From: Akkermansia muciniphila
GTDB taxonomy: Bacteria; Verrucomicrobiota; Verrucomicrobiia; Limisphaerales; UBA9464
Length of the DNA: 32,886 bases
Assembly (NCBI GenBank): GCA_945898055.1
Contig: CAMDGV010000050.1
Span: 1 to 32,886 of the forward strand
Direction: 5' to 3'
A program made the translations under genes and the position numbers. Within the stretch, counting starts at the first letter, position 1. Every line of letters begins with the position of its first letter. This document shows, piece by piece, positions 32,607 through 32,886 of this stretch. The notes beneath the pieces were generated by a model. It did no database searches. It saw only the letters and a list, made by a program, of their open reading frames with translations, and was not told the origin of the DNA.

Positions 32607-32886
32607 AAAGAAGTTGAGTCAACTCAGGTCTTTGCAGTACGCCGCTTGAGCCAAGTAAATCCGAGGAGGGTCGACATAAAAACTCCAGCGGCGAGGGTCT
32701 CAGGTTCTGGAATAATACCGAGGTCGGTTAATGAAACATTATCCAGCACGACGTTAGCTTGCGACCCTTGGACGGAAGAGAGGGCAGACCAGTAAAAGGT
32801 AGCACCGGTAACAGTCGCGGCGGGAATCCAATCGATAGTGTACTGTACCCAAGGGACGGTCGACTCTGCGGTATCAGACCAATTCT
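32607..32886. repeat. Tandem duplication, second copy (cut by window edge)
   Basis: Near-identical to 31732-32011. Differences seen include the codon for the last residue (Ala to Thr), Asp to Thr in the TGA.FYW segment, and several silent changes, which suggests the copies diverged under selection or very recently. Confidence 0.92.
32624..32886 (-). CDS. PEP-CTERM sorting domain protein (copy 2, 5' end outside window)
   Basis: Only the last 87 codons are visible; the stop is TGA at 32624-32626. The product ends NVVLDNVSLTDLG, IPEPETLAAGVFMSTLLGF and KRRTAKT, the same PEP-CTERM signal as copy 1 with two amino-acid changes (TGADFYW to TGATFYW, and the final Ala to Thr). It lies directly upstream of copy 1 in transcription order and may be co-transcribed with it. 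Frame and motif are intact, so it is likely functional. Confidence 0.88.
   Translation of the reverse strand, partial: NWSDTAESTVPWVQYTIDWIPAATVTGATFYWSALSSVQGSQANVVLDNVSLTDLGIIPEPETLAAGVFMSTLLGFTWLKRRTAKT

Noticed and set aside
1-32886. DGR template repeat or reverse transcriptase within the window
   Set aside because: I looked for a second copy of the RGGSW...GFR-coding stretch and for reverse-transcriptase motifs and found neither, so the DGR machinery must be elsewhere if it exists.
1-32886. CRISPR arrays, tRNA or rRNA genes, prophage or defence systems
   Set aside because: No regularly spaced short repeats, cloverleaf sequences, rRNA-like stretches or typical phage or defence proteins were seen.

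Overview
The window looks like a piece of a Verrucomicrobiota chromosome, probably from a Pedosphaera- or Limisphaera-like lineage. The evidence is two different PEP-CTERM proteins plus a second copy of one of them, two secreted-type pseudopilin proteins that begin with a FTLIELLVV methylation motif, a CehA/McbA-type metallohydrolase, an IS66 remnant, a surface protein of Ig-like repeats ending in a SUMF1 fold, and few clear Shine-Dalgarno sites. No rRNA, tRNA, CRISPR array or intact mobile element was seen.

Layout. 1-1857 is the 3' part of a large surface protein: four Ig-like repeats of about 93 residues, then a SUMF1/FGE-type lectin-like domain. Its last ~115 bp look like the variable region of a diversity-generating retroelement (DGR) target, and two tight GC-rich hairpins sit at its stop codon. 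1858-3330 is a gene graveyard: a decayed glycosyltransferase on the minus strand abuts an IS66 fragment (intact tnpA, tnpB cut after about 20 codons). 3331-9065 holds a PQQ-propeller protein, trmB with an unrecognised secreted protein, and the CehA-like hydrolase. 9447-12531 is a minus-strand run: pseudopilin, aldo/keto reductase, recA. 12896-15961 has serA (minus), a TPR membrane protein and mutT (plus). 15991-18946 has a DsbD-type reductase and a PEP-CTERM protein with a classic terminator. 19363-20900 is a two-gene set of predicted lipoproteins, an NlpC/P60 peptidase and an M48 protease, followed on the other strand by a UvrD/PcrA helicase. 23353-24529 holds a decayed reading frame and a second pseudopilin. 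24648-28242 has a divergent transketolase and a ROK-type protein. 28447-31687 has a HupE/UreJ-like membrane protein with an EF-hand, a small DUF4190-like membrane protein and a large TPR protein. 31732 to the end is a tandem duplication (875-bp offset) of a PEP-CTERM gene.

How it fits together. Most genes are housekeeping: DNA repair (recA, helicase, mutT), tRNA modification, serine synthesis and the pentose phosphate pathway. They alternate with cell-envelope genes: thiol reduction, murein hydrolysis, lipoprotein protease, exosortase substrates and pseudopilins. The most notable object is the first gene. If the DGR reading is right, it is a surface-displayed binding protein diversified in trans by a reverse transcriptase and template repeat outside this window.
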